Shown: piece after piece, positions 9,641-19,680 of the stretch
Numbering within the stretch: position 1 is the first letter of the stretch
How the letters are laid out: each line of letters begins with the position of its first letter
From: an uncultured Pelagibacteraceae bacterium
GTDB taxonomy: Bacteria > Pseudomonadota > Alphaproteobacteria > Pelagibacterales > Pelagibacteraceae
NCBI GenBank assembly: GCA_902516465.1
Contig: CABXZD010000002.1
Coordinates: 1 to 64,000, forward strand
DNA length: 64,000 nt
Direction of reading: 5' to 3'
Translations under genes and position numbers: made by a program
Notes under the pieces: generated by a model
The model's input: only the letters and a program-made list of their open reading frames with translations
Databases searched by the model: none
Told to the model about the DNA's origin: nothing

Positions 9641-10705
9641 ATGAAAAATATTTTCATAATAATTTTACTTTGTGTTCTTCCAAAATTTACTTCGGCAGAA
9701 AACTTTGATTTAAAAAAGATAGTTGATTTGAAAAATCCATGGGGATCTTCGTTTATAAATGAAAATGAAATTATTATTACAGAAAAAGAGGGAAAAATTA
9801 AGATTGTTAATATTAATTCTAATAAAATTACAGAAATTAAGCATAACTTAAAATATTTGGTAGATGGTCAAGGTGGACTTTTAGATATTCTATATAAAGA
9901 GGATTTTATTTATATTTCATACTCAGAAGATAGGGGAGAAAGGAAGTCAAGTACCTCTATAGCTAGAGCAAGCTTTAATAAAAAAGAGCTAAGTTTTAAA
10001 AATATTTTCCAAGCAGAACCACCTATAAATTCTGGGTATCATTTTGGTTCAAGATTGGTAATAAAAGATAACTATCTTTTTGCTTCAGCAGGTGAAAGAG
10101 GATTGGGAATGATTGCTCAAGACCCCACAACGCATCCGGGTAGTATTATTAGAATTCATCTAGACGGGAGCATTCCTAATGACAATCCTAAATTTCAAAA
10201 TAATTCTGATTGGTTACCTGAAATTTATCAAATTGGTATTCGAAACCCTCAAGGCCTGGCACTATCACAGTTTGATGGAAAAATTTATATGAGTAATCAT
10301 GGAGCCAAAGGTGGAGATTGGTTTGGTGAAGTAAAAAAAGGAGAAAACTATGGCTGGAAAATACTTGGATGGGGTGGCACTAACTATACAGGTACAAAAA
10401 TAGGACCAAAATGGAAACCAGGATTTACTAAAGCAATTCAGTATTGGGTACCATCCATCGCGACAAGCGCAATAACTATTTACAAAGGAGATGAATTTAA
10501 AGAGTGGAATGGTAGTGCACTAATTACCTCATTAAAAGATAAGTCTTTAAGAAAATTAAATTATAATGATAGATCTAGTGTGAAAGAGGATATAATTTTT
10601 AAAGATAAAATTGGAAGAATTAGAGACATACAGGTCCATCCAAACAATGGAAAAATTTATTTTTTAGCTAACAATAATCTATGGCTAATGGAGAAATTGC
10701 ATTAA
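9641..10705 (+). CDS. PQQ-dependent (aldose) sugar dehydrogenase, YliI-like
   Basis: NPWGSSFINENEIIITEKEGKI, RNPQGLAL, HGAKGGDWFGEVKKGENYGWK motifs; signal peptide. Confidence 0.9.
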   Translation: MKNIFIIILLCVLPKFTSAENFDLKKIVDLKNPWGSSFINENEIIITEKEGKIKIVNINSNKITEIKHNLKYLVDGQGGLLDILYKEDFIYISYSEDRGERKSSTSIARASFNKKELSFKNIFQAEPPINSGYHFGSRLVIKDNYLFASAGERGLGMIAQDPTTHPGSIIRIHLDGSIPNDNPKFQNNSDWLPEIYQIGIRNPQGLALSQFDGKIYMSNHGAKGGDWFGEVKKGENYGWKILGWGGTNYTGTKIGPKWKPGFTKAIQYWVPSIATSAITIYKGDEFKEWNGSALITSLKDKSLRKLNYNDRSSVKEDIIFKDKIGRIRDIQVHPNNGKIYFLANNNLWLMEKLH

Positions 10706-10715
10706 ATCCAAATGA

Positions 10716-13253
10716 TTATTGATTTCTGATAAGTGGATAAACCTTTGGATTTAAATATTTAATGTTAGTAAATAAAATTAATACTAATGTAACTAAACCA
10801 ACAGAAAATCCAAGATAAAACAAAACTTTAAGATCAAATTCCCAGAATAATTCAAATATATCTTCTATTATAAATTTTGAACCAATTATTCCAAAAAATA
10901 CTGCAATTATTATTACTGATTTAAAGATTATTATAAATTCAATTAATGAGGAGAGTATAATTTCTTTTTTTGAAAAACCTAAAATTTTAAAAACTAAATT
11001 TTGATATTCTCTCACTTTTCCCTGAACAATGATTGCACTTGATATTACTATTAAACCAATAACAATTGTAACAGCTGAGATTATGGTGACAGCTATGAAA
11101 ACTTTATTTAAAACATTTGTTACTTTATTTAAATAATCTGCAATTTTTATCATTGATAAGCTAGGAAAAATTTTCAGCATCTTTATTTCATCGAATTGAT
11201 CCAATCTCTCAAACTTAGCGGTTGCTAGATATTCGTGTGGCATATTGATAGCAAAGTCAGGATTAAATAACATTGCAAAATTTATATTAAGATCTCTATA
11301 ATCAACTTGCCTAAAATTAACTATTTCACCCTCAATCTCTCTTCCGTAGATGTTTAAAGTAAAAATATCTCCTAAATAAATATTAAAATCTTTTGCAACC
11401 TTAGCATCTAGAGATATTTGAAGACGGTTTGGTCTAGATAAATCCCACCATTCACCATCAACAATTAGGTTATCCTCTGGAACTTTTTTTGTCCAAGATG
11501 ATCTACGCTCACTTTCTATAACCCAGTAACTATCGTTATCAGGTTTAATATATGAATCAGGATTTACTCCGTTAATTTTAACAATTCCCGATGAAACCAT
11601 TGGTACAATTTCGATTTTTGCGCCAGGGTCCATTGATAAAACACCTTCTTCAAACTTTTTTTTTTCTTCTTTCTGAATACCCACAAAAAAATAATCAGGA
11701 GCAATATCGGGGATTGATTTAGCTATTTCTCTTTTAAAGTTAGTCCCAACTAATGCTAAGGTTAAAAGTAAAGTAACTCCCAAACCTAATGACATAATTG
11801 TAATAGGTGTAATACTTTTTGTTTGAGTGATATTTTTGATAGAAACTTTTAAAGAAATATTTGAACTTAATCTTAATTTTTTAAAGGAAAATATAATTAA
11901 TTTTGAAACCAAAAAAAATATAATTAAACAGATAAAGAATGCTCCAAAGTACCCTAGACTGTAATTAAGATTTTCTGATCCATAAGTAAATGTTAATATT
12001 AAAATTGATAACATAATAATACTAATAGCAATTAATTTTTTTGAATAATAAAATTTTAAATTTTGAAAAACATTTCTAAATAAACTTGAAGCTTTAACCT
12101 GATCTATAGAACTGATAGTTGGGATAGCAAAAATAACTAGAACTAATAGACCAACTAAAAATATTTTAAAAAAATTAAAAAAAGAAAATGAAAAATTTAT
12201 ATTTAATCCAAAATTACTAGATAAATATTTGTCTGCTAATGGCACAATAAATAAGCTGCTAGAGTAAGCAAAAACTGTGATTATAAATAATAATATAAAC
12301 AATTGAAAATAATAAAGTTTTTTAATATCTCCTGAAAAAAAGCCCAAAGCTTTTCTCACTGCTATAGACATATTGTTTTGGTTTATAAAAGATAACAATG
12401 TATTAGCAATTCCAATACCAGCAATTAGCATTGCACTAATTGAAACGAGTGATAAGAACTGTGAAAAATTACCAATAATTCTCTTTAGTCCGCTGGCCGA
12501 ATTTTCTGGATATCTAATTTTGACTTTTTGATCATCTTTAAAAATATTTTTGATTTTTTTTTCAATTATTTCTGGGTTATCGTCTTTATTAAATTTTACT
12601 TTATATTCATAATTTAAAAAACTTCCTATTCCATTAAGTTTTAAAATTTCCAAAGTTTGTTTACCTGTTAAAACCCAATCTCCAAAAGCTACAAACCCAC
12701 TAACATCAGGAACAGACTTTATTTTACCAATAACAGTAAATTGTTGATCTTGTATTTTAACAATTTCATTTATTTTAATATCTAAAGTTTTCGATAAACT
12801 TTCATTAATTAAAATTGTTTTAGGCTCTCTTTGCATTCTCTCATAAGCATCTGCAGGCTCATAGATAACCTTGCCATACAAAGGATATTTTTCATCAACC
12901 GTTTTAATTCTAGTGAATAAAGATTTATTTTTTTTTCGGTTAGTTGTTGAAAACATGGTGCTAAATTCAATCATCGTTGAGATAGTTGTAAATTCCTTGA
13001 CTTGATTAATTAAATCTAGATTTCCTTGATTTCTATTGTAATCAATTTCTAAATCTCCTCCTAAAAGCTCTTTGGCATTATCATTGAGTTCTTTCTTTAA
13101 ACTATCCTCAATAGTTAATATTACACTTAGTATAAAAAGACTGATAAACAATGTAAAAATTATACTTGAGATTTTTTTATAGTTTTTTTTTAATTCTTTT
13201 AAAGCATATATTAAAATTAATTTTAATTGATAAAAACTATTTGATTTTTCCAT
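10716..13253 (-). CDS. ybbP: ABC transporter permease, FtsX-like (YbbP-like)
   Basis: ~840-aa permease with two FtsX-like halves, downstream of YbbA-like ATPase; start chosen at MEKSNSFYQ. Confidence 0.85.
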   Translation of the reverse strand: MEKSNSFYQLKLILIYALKELKKNYKKISSIIFTLFISLFILSVILTIEDSLKKELNDNAKELLGGDLEIDYNRNQGNLDLINQVKEFTTISTMIEFSTMFSTTNRKKNKSLFTRIKTVDEKYPLYGKVIYEPADAYERMQREPKTILINESLSKTLDIKINEIVKIQDQQFTVIGKIKSVPDVSGFVAFGDWVLTGKQTLEILKLNGIGSFLNYEYKVKFNKDDNPEIIEKKIKNIFKDDQKVKIRYPENSASGLKRIIGNFSQFLSLVSISAMLIAGIGIANTLLSFINQNNMSIAVRKALGFFSGDIKKLYYFQLFILLFIITVFAYSSSLFIVPLADKYLSSNFGLNINFSFSFFNFFKIFLVGLLVLVIFAIPTISSIDQVKASSLFRNVFQNLKFYYSKKLIAISIIMLSILILTFTYGSENLNYSLGYFGAFFICLIIFFLVSKLIIFSFKKLRLSSNISLKVSIKNITQTKSITPITIMSLGLGVTLLLTLALVGTNFKREIAKSIPDIAPDYFFVGIQKEEKKKFEEGVLSMDPGAKIEIVPMVSSGIVKINGVNPDSYIKPDNDSYWVIESERRSSWTKKVPEDNLIVDGEWWDLSRPNRLQISLDAKVAKDFNIYLGDIFTLNIYGREIEGEIVNFRQVDYRDLNINFAMLFNPDFAINMPHEYLATAKFERLDQFDEIKMLKIFPSLSMIKIADYLNKVTNVLNKVFIAVTIISAVTIVIGLIVISSAIIVQGKVREYQNLVFKILGFSKKEIILSSLIEFIIIFKSVIIIAVFFGIIGSKFIIEDIFELFWEFDLKVLFYLGFSVGLVTLVLILFTNIKYLNPKVYPLIRNQ

Positions 13254-13902
13254 CTTTAATTTTAATTTTTCTAGTTGAGCGGTTAGCAAGTTTTAGGTCA
13301 TGTGTTACCATAATTAGAGAAGAACCTTCCTCTTTAACGTATCTAAATAAAATTTTAGAAATCATATTAGAATTTTCTGTATCTAAATTTCCTGTAGGTT
13401 CATCAGCTAAAATTAGCTCTGGCTTCATTGCAATAGCTCTTGCGATAGCTACACGTTGTTGCTCTCCTCCAGATAACTGACTAGGTAAATTATTAAATCG
13501 ATGTTTTAAACCAAATCTATCTAATAATGATTTTGCTTGTTTTTCAGAATTTTTAAATTTATTCAATTCAAGAATCAATGCTACATTTTCTAAAGCTGTA
13601 TAATTTGGAATTAAATAAAAAGACTGGAAAATTATACCTATATTTTTCTTTCTAATTTTTGACACCTCATCCTCAGTTAATTTTGTAATTTCTTCATCTT
13701 GGAAAAATATTTTACCTGAAGTTGGACGCTCTAAACCGCCAATTAACATAATTAAACTCGTTTTTCCTGAACCACTTTCACCCACTATTGATATAGTCTC
13801 CTTTTTTTTTGTGGTTAAATTAATATTTTTTAAAACACTAATATTATCCTTACCAGTTTGGTATTTAAGATTTACTTTTTTTAATTTAAGAAGAGTACTC
13901 AT
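13237..13902 (-). CDS. ybbA: ABC transporter ATP-binding protein (LolD/YbbA-like)
   Basis: GESGSGKTSL Walker A, LSGGEQQRVAIARA signature, LADEPTGNLD; start chosen at MSTLLKLKKVN. Confidence 0.92.
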   Translation of the reverse strand: MSTLLKLKKVNLKYQTGKDNISVLKNINLTTKKKETISIVGESGSGKTSLIMLIGGLERPTSGKIFFQDEEITKLTEDEVSKIRKKNIGIIFQSFYLIPNYTALENVALILELNKFKNSEKQAKSLLDRFGLKHRFNNLPSQLSGGEQQRVAIARAIAMKPELILADEPTGNLDTENSNMISKILFRYVKEEGSSLIMVTHDLKLANRSTRKIKIKDGKIK

Positions 13903-14521
13903 GAACAAAAGTTTTATTATTAAAATAATTATTATCTGTCTACTAACCATAAATGCATATGCAATCGAAAAGATTGTATTATTTGGTGATAGTTTGATGG
14001 CTGGTTATGGTTTATCAAATGACAATAGTTTACCGGTCGTTTTACAAAGGAATTTAGATACAAAAGGTTATAATATTAAGATTATTAATGGCAGTGTTTC
14101 AGGTAGTACATCATCTGGGGGACTGAATAGAGTTGATTGGACTCTAACTGAACCAGATATAGATCTGATTATTTTATGCTTGGGTGGCAACGACATGTTG
14201 AGAGGTATTCAGCCGACAGAAACCAAAAGCAATTTAGAAAAAATTATAAAAAATGCACAAGATAAAAATATTGAAATTATCCTAGCTGGAATGATTGCCC
14301 CGACCTCACATGGTTTTAATTATAAAAAAAAATTTGATAAAATTTTTCCTGATTTAGCAAAAAAATTTAAAATAAAACTTATTCCTTTCTTACTTGAGGG
14401 AGTAGCTATGAAACCTGAATTTAATCTAAATGATGGTATACACCCAAATGCAAAGGGGACATTAATAATTAGTAGAACATTAGAAGAGATAATTATAAAA
14501 ACTATCAATAAAAAAAATTAG
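13901..14521 (+). CDS. tesA: SGNH-type acyl-CoA thioesterase/arylesterase (TesA-like)
   Basis: FGDSLMAGYGL, GGND, DGIHPNAKG blocks. Confidence 0.9.
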   Translation: MNKSFIIKIIIICLLTINAYAIEKIVLFGDSLMAGYGLSNDNSLPVVLQRNLDTKGYNIKIINGSVSGSTSSGGLNRVDWTLTEPDIDLIILCLGGNDMLRGIQPTETKSNLEKIIKNAQDKNIEIILAGMIAPTSHGFNYKKKFDKIFPDLAKKFKIKLIPFLLEGVAMKPEFNLNDGIHPNAKGTLIISRTLEEIIIKTINKKN

Positions 14522-14526
14522 AAATA

Positions 14527-15531
14527 TTGAAAAAAAAACCATATCACCATTTACCAGACGGCACTTTTAGAAATCCTGAGGGCTCACCAAAAGTAAATCC
14601 TAATTTTAGATGGTCCTTTAAAGTTTTTAATAAGGAAAAAAAGAAGCTTGATATGACAGTTTCCAAAGAGCATGTAATTGAAAAAGAAAAAGTTTTAGCA
14701 GACCTAAAATTGTTTCAAAAAGACGATTATGTAGCTTGGATTGGTCACTCAACATTTTTAATTAAGCTTGGTGATACAACAATTATTACAGATCCAGTAT
14801 TTTCTAAAAATGCTGGGCCACTATTTTTTGGACCAAAGAGATTTACCAAACCAGCACTTAGATTAAACGAAATTCCTAAAACAGATATTTTTTTACTAAC
14901 CCACAATCACTATGATCATCAAGACATGACAACAATCAGAAGATTCCCTTTTAAAGACGCTAAAGTTTTACTCCCATTAAGACTTGGAAAATATTTTACC
15001 AGAAATGGTTATAAATATGTGAATGAGATGGACTGGTACGATGAAATTGAAATAAAACAAAATTTAAAAATTACTTTTCTACCGGCTGTGCATTGGTCAA
15101 AAAGAAGTCTTACGGATACTAACAGAAGCTTGTGGGGAAATTTTTTGATCGAGTATAATAAAAAAAAAATAATATTTGGTTGTGATACTGGAGTTGGCGA
15201 TATTTATAAAGATTTGGGCAATAAGTATGGTCCGATCGACCTAACGTTTATAAATATTGGTGCATATAATTTTTTTCCTATTATGCCATATAAAGACAAG
15301 TCAATTTATCATACAAATCCAGAAGAAGCTTTAGAAATTGCAAAAAATTTAAAAAGCAAAAAGGTAATTGGAATGCACTGGGGTACTTTTGTTTTATCTT
15401 TAGAACCTATTATGGAACCGCCAATAAGATTTAAAAAAAATGCTGAGAAATATGGATTCAAGAAAGAGGATACTATAATTTTTAAAATTGGTGAAGTAGT
15501 TTCGCTTAAAAATCTAATAGATATAAATTAA
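14527..15531 (+). CDS. MBL-fold metallo-hydrolase (NAPE-PLD/UlaG-like)
   Basis: WIGHSTFLIKLGDTTIITDPVFS, LTHNHYDHQDM motifs; TTG start. Confidence 0.88.
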   Translation: MKKKPYHHLPDGTFRNPEGSPKVNPNFRWSFKVFNKEKKKLDMTVSKEHVIEKEKVLADLKLFQKDDYVAWIGHSTFLIKLGDTTIITDPVFSKNAGPLFFGPKRFTKPALRLNEIPKTDIFLLTHNHYDHQDMTTIRRFPFKDAKVLLPLRLGKYFTRNGYKYVNEMDWYDEIEIKQNLKITFLPAVHWSKRSLTDTNRSLWGNFLIEYNKKKIIFGCDTGVGDIYKDLGNKYGPIDLTFINIGAYNFFPIMPYKDKSIYHTNPEEALEIAKNLKSKKVIGMHWGTFVLSLEPIMEPPIRFKKNAEKYGFKKEDTIIFKIGEVVSLKNLIDIN

Positions 15532-15800
15532 TTATTAAGAATTTTATTTTTTGCCTTTTCGAATTCTTCTTGAGTTAAGGCTCCACTTTTTAACAATTCA
15601 TTTAATTTATTTAATTCGCTTGCTATATCTTTATCATCCTTAGGAAAGTCCTCTAAAGCCTCTTTCTCATCTAAGTCTATCTCAGATTGAGATCTATTTG
15701 AACTTTTTGCGCTAAAACCAGTCATAATGGCTCTGCCACCCAAATAAAATACAAAAAGAAAAATAGGAATTACCAACCCAAAAAAAATTATTTTTTCCAT
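15528..15800 (-). CDS. Small membrane protein with C-terminal SHOCT-like motif
   Basis: N-terminal TM; LNKLNELLKSGALTQEEFEKAKNKILNN. Confidence 0.75.
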   Translation of the reverse strand: MEKIIFFGLVIPIFLFVFYLGGRAIMTGFSAKSSNRSQSEIDLDEKEALEDFPKDDKDIASELNKLNELLKSGALTQEEFEKAKNKILNN

Positions 15801-15803
15801 AAA

Positions 15804-16007
15804 TTAGTCCTCATCCTCTTCCCGCCAATTTTTTTCATACATTAACCAAGCTGCATATATTACTGAAAATGTTCCAACAATCATACCATAATCAAATCCA
15901 GTTTGTTGATCATATAAATACCAACCTAATTGAGTGGCACCAATAGGTGGAATTGTAAGTATACCCATAATAATTGCTATTCTATATGGATATTTAGGTT
16001 TTTTCAT
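15804..16007 (-). CDS. Small membrane protein, unknown
   Basis: 67 aa with two hydrophobic segments; tightly packed. Confidence 0.5.
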   Translation of the reverse strand: MKKPKYPYRIAIIMGILTIPPIGATQLGWYLYDQQTGFDYGMIVGTFSVIYAAWLMYEKNWREEDED

Positions 16008-16037
16008 AAATTCACTTTAACAATAAAATTTAAAAAA

Positions 16038-16715
16038 TTAATGTTTTGATTTGAATATGTGACTAAATACACCTGACCAAATGAGCTCATAATCTAGATT
16101 ATTTAATAATTTGAAAGTTTCACTTTCTTTTAAATTTTTATCATGCACTTCTACACAAATTAGTTCCGGCTGAAATTTTTCAAAAGATAGACTTTTTAAA
16201 ACTTTAGAATCTGCACCTTCAACATCTATATCTAATAAATCAATTTTTTTATCCTCTAAATTTGAAAATTTAAATATTTCATCTAAAGTATATGCTTGAA
16301 TCTTCTTCTCTTTTATTTGTCCTTGAAGTGATTTTTTAGCTTGATTATAATCGATAGTACTTAATTGACTCAATTCTTTCTGAAAGTACATGTTTATTAA
16401 TTCTATTTTATCTGAAACCGCAAAATTGTAATTCAAATCTTTAGGTCTTAAATAATTGAATAGTTTAATTGAAAAACTGTGTATATCGATATTTATACCT
16501 TTCCAACCTTTTTTATATAATAAAAAAGTATTATTTCTATGAATTGGATGATAACACCCAACATCAACATAGAAACCTTCTTTTTTATTTTTAAAATAAT
16601 CTAGAATAACCAGATCTTCACCATCCATAGAATATGTTTTTTTATTTTTGAAATATTTATGTTTTATGTAAATACTATGGAGTATGTGCAGTTTATCTTT
16701 AATTTTTTTTAACAT
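16038..16715 (-). CDS. FkbM family methyltransferase
   Basis: YSMDGEDLVILDYF...GFYVDVGCYHPIHRNNTFLLYKKGWKG. Confidence 0.85.
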   Translation of the reverse strand: MLKKIKDKLHILHSIYIKHKYFKNKKTYSMDGEDLVILDYFKNKKEGFYVDVGCYHPIHRNNTFLLYKKGWKGINIDIHSFSIKLFNYLRPKDLNYNFAVSDKIELINMYFQKELSQLSTIDYNQAKKSLQGQIKEKKIQAYTLDEIFKFSNLEDKKIDLLDIDVEGADSKVLKSLSFEKFQPELICVEVHDKNLKESETFKLLNNLDYELIWSGVFSHIFKSKH

Positions 16716-16753
16716 ACTTTAGAAATCTAATAGATTAGAAAAGAATTTTAAAT

Positions 16754-17599
16754 CTATTTTTGAGATCTTTTAAAACAATCGATAGTATTTTTTAGTAAAC
16801 AAGCAATTGTCATAGGTCCAACACCGCCTGGAACGGGAGTCAGTGCTTTAGCAACCTTAGAAACTTCATCAAAAGCAACGTCACCTACTAAACCATTTTC
16901 AGTTTTATTAATCCCAACATCAATAACAATTGCATCTTTTTTAACCCAATCACCTTTAACAAGTTCAGGAATACCAACTGCTGCAACTATTATATCTGCC
17001 TCCAAACACTCTGTTTTTAAATCTTTTGTTTTAGAGTGAGTAACTGTTACTGTACAATTTTCTTTAAGAAGAAGCTGAGCCATTGGTTTACCATTTAAAT
17101 TAGATCTTCCAACTATAACTGCTTTTTTTCCACTTAAGTTTGGCTCAATTTTTTTAATCATTAAATAACAACCGAGCGGAGTGCATGGAACTGAACTTTC
17201 ATATCCTGAGGATAAATTTCCAACATTCATTGGATGAAAGCCATCAACATCCTTCAAAGGGCTAATTGTTTCAATCACTTTCTGTTTATCAATGTGTTTT
17301 GGGAGTGGTAGTTGAACTAAAATTCCTGAGACAGACACATCTTCATTTAGTTCCTCAATTTTTTTTAAAACAATATTTTCTTCAATTGTATCTGGAAATT
17401 TTATAATCTCCGACTTTAAACCAACCTCCTTAGCAGCTTTTTCCTTATTCTTGACATAAATTTGGCTTGGTGCCATATCTCCAATTAATATTACCGTTAA
17501 GCCTGGTACCTTATTGTGTTGTGTCTTTAGCTGCATAACTTCTTGCTTAAGTTCCTGCCTAAGTTCTGTTGCTGCTTTTTTTCCGTCTATCAAAATCAT
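16754..17599 (-). CDS. folD: Bifunctional methylenetetrahydrofolate dehydrogenase/cyclohydrolase
   Basis: GILVQLPLPKHID, VIVGRSNLNGKPMAQLL, PVPGGVGPMTIACLL. Confidence 0.97.
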   Translation of the reverse strand: MILIDGKKAATELRQELKQEVMQLKTQHNKVPGLTVILIGDMAPSQIYVKNKEKAAKEVGLKSEIIKFPDTIEENIVLKKIEELNEDVSVSGILVQLPLPKHIDKQKVIETISPLKDVDGFHPMNVGNLSSGYESSVPCTPLGCYLMIKKIEPNLSGKKAVIVGRSNLNGKPMAQLLLKENCTVTVTHSKTKDLKTECLEADIIVAAVGIPELVKGDWVKKDAIVIDVGINKTENGLVGDVAFDEVSKVAKALTPVPGGVGPMTIACLLKNTIDCFKRSQK

Positions 17600-17605
17600 A
17601 AGTTT

Positions 17606-17896
17606 TCAAAATATTAATGGTGCGATGTAAAGCTTCATACACATTTCTAGAAACCAAATCAACAAAAGTAAAATTATTGGAGAAATATCTAATGAACCTA
17701 AATTTGGTAAAAAACGCCTAATTTTATTTAATATTGGATCAGTAAGACGATAACTTAATTCCAAAATAGAATAGATTAACCTATTTTGAGTATTCAAAAT
17801 ATTAAATGCTATTAACCAACTGATAACAACATTTATTATAACTACATAAGAATAAAGTTTAAGTATTTGTAAAACCAAATAAAAAATAGCAATCAT
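17606..17896 (-). CDS. YggT family membrane protein
   Basis: LTDPILNKIRRFLPNLGSLDISPIILLLLIW. Confidence 0.88.
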   Translation of the reverse strand: MIAIFYLVLQILKLYSYVVIINVVISWLIAFNILNTQNRLIYSILELSYRLTDPILNKIRRFLPNLGSLDISPIILLLLIWFLEMCMKLYIAPLIF

Positions 17897-18978
17897 TTTT
17901 TTTCAATATAAATTGAAGAACTCGGAAACGCGAATGCCGCTTTATTATTTTCAACAATTTGTTTAATTTCTAATGCTAATTTTTCTTTGACCGATAGCCA
18001 TTCATTCCAACTTCCGGTCTTTGTAAAACATCGAACGTACATATCAATTGAGCTGTCTGAAAACTTATCTACTCTTACAGCAACTCCTACAGATATATTG
18101 AAGTCATCACTTTTTTTTATATGACTCTCTATTTGATCCCGAATACTTTTTAATTGATCAATCGTAGTATCGTATTGAAGAGTAATTATCCAACTTATCA
18201 GCCAATTAGAAGTTTCACTTACATTGATAACTGCATTTTCAGCAAACTGAAAATTTGGGATAATAGCTAATGATTTGTCAAACTTTCTTATTGTTGTAGA
18301 TCTAAATCCAATTTTTTCTACAATACCTTCTATAATTCCATCAACTGAAATCCAATCTCCTATTTTAAATCTTTTTTCCACAAGTACTAAAATTCCAGAA
18401 ATTAAATTTTTAAATAAATCTTGAGCACCTAAAGCCACTGCCACACCAAATAAACCTAGACCAGCTATTATTGGTCCGATTTTTATTCCCCATAGCTCTA
18501 ATACTGCAGCTAGACCTAATATGAAAATTAATATCTTTAAAGACTTGATTATCCAACCAATTAATTCTCTGGTCAGTAACTTATCAAGCCCACTTAATAT
18601 ATAAGAAACTGGTTCAATAATCTGATGAATTACCCAAAAAATTAAAATAGTAATTAGAGTTCTATTAATTGTATCTACAACTTCTCTACCTTCATTTGAA
18701 AATGTCATATAATAACTTGCAATAAAAAAACCTAATACAATCGGTAAAAATCTTGCTGGTCCAACTAATGATGATACAAAAGTATCATCTAATTTATTGG
18801 TTGTTCTTTTAGAAATAATTTCTAATTTTCTAATTATCAGTTTGCTAATAATACCCCTGAAGATCAAAAATATTAAAAAGATACCAATCCCGATTAATAT
18901 TTGAAAAATATCAACCCCGAGGATACCTTTATTCCAAACTGATAAAAATATCTCAGAAAAATTATTTATAATTTCCAT
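17893..18978 (-). CDS. MscS-family mechanosensitive channel
   Basis: GLGLFGVAVALGAQDLFKNLISGILVLVEKRFKIGDWI. Confidence 0.92.
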   Translation of the reverse strand: MEIINNFSEIFLSVWNKGILGVDIFQILIGIGIFLIFLIFRGIISKLIIRKLEIISKRTTNKLDDTFVSSLVGPARFLPIVLGFFIASYYMTFSNEGREVVDTINRTLITILIFWVIHQIIEPVSYILSGLDKLLTRELIGWIIKSLKILIFILGLAAVLELWGIKIGPIIAGLGLFGVAVALGAQDLFKNLISGILVLVEKRFKIGDWISVDGIIEGIVEKIGFRSTTIRKFDKSLAIIPNFQFAENAVINVSETSNWLISWIITLQYDTTIDQLKSIRDQIESHIKKSDDFNISVGVAVRVDKFSDSSIDMYVRCFTKTGSWNEWLSVKEKLALEIKQIVENNKAAFAFPSSSIYIEKK

Positions 18979-18980
18979 GA

Positions 18981-19679
18981 CTAAATTTTATATAACAAAA
19001 ACTCTTCTTCTCCAGGATTAAAAAGAAATATTTTCTTCCATTTGATTTCATTAAGTATTGCTGATGTTTTTTCACCTATACACATCAAATTGGTATTCAT
19101 CCATTGGCTTTCTAGTTGAAAAACTTTTATAAAATTTAAAAAACTGGACGCACTATTTTGAGAATAAATATACACTATATCAGGCATTTTTAACTTCAAT
19201 TCATTGACAAATTTTTGGTCAAATTTTTTATTAAAGCTGGTCCTATAATTAATAATTCTTTTAACACTATAACCCTCATTATGTAGTTGCTCATCTAGAT
19301 TAACTGATACCGTTTCTCCACTTACATAGATTAGTTTCCCATTTGTTTTATCAAAATTTCTTAAAATCAACTCTTTTAAATTTTCAACATTCCCACCAGC
19401 GGCTATTACATTTTGAAAGCCAAGATTTCTTGCTTTATTTTCTGTAGCGTTACCAACACAAAAACATAATATTTTTTTTTCAATTTTTTTTGAATCAAGA
19501 AATTTTATAGAATTAGCACTAGTAAAAATAATACCTTTATATTCAGAAAAATTAATATTCACATAATTTACTTTTTCAACATTTAATAAGGGAAGATGAG
19601 AAACTTGATTTCCCAAAGATTGAAATCTTGATATCATTTCTGAGCAATCTTCTAATGGTCTAGTAAGTAAAATATGCAT
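18981..19679 (-). CDS. hemD: Uroporphyrinogen-III synthase
   Basis: LLTRPLEDCSEM N-terminus; adjacent to hemC. Confidence 0.85.
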   Translation of the reverse strand: MHILLTRPLEDCSEMISRFQSLGNQVSHLPLLNVEKVNYVNINFSEYKGIIFTSANSIKFLDSKKIEKKILCFCVGNATENKARNLGFQNVIAAGGNVENLKELILRNFDKTNGKLIYVSGETVSVNLDEQLHNEGYSVKRIINYRTSFNKKFDQKFVNELKLKMPDIVYIYSQNSASSFLNFIKVFQLESQWMNTNLMCIGEKTSAILNEIKWKKIFLFNPGEEEFLLYKI

Positions 19680-19680
19680 A

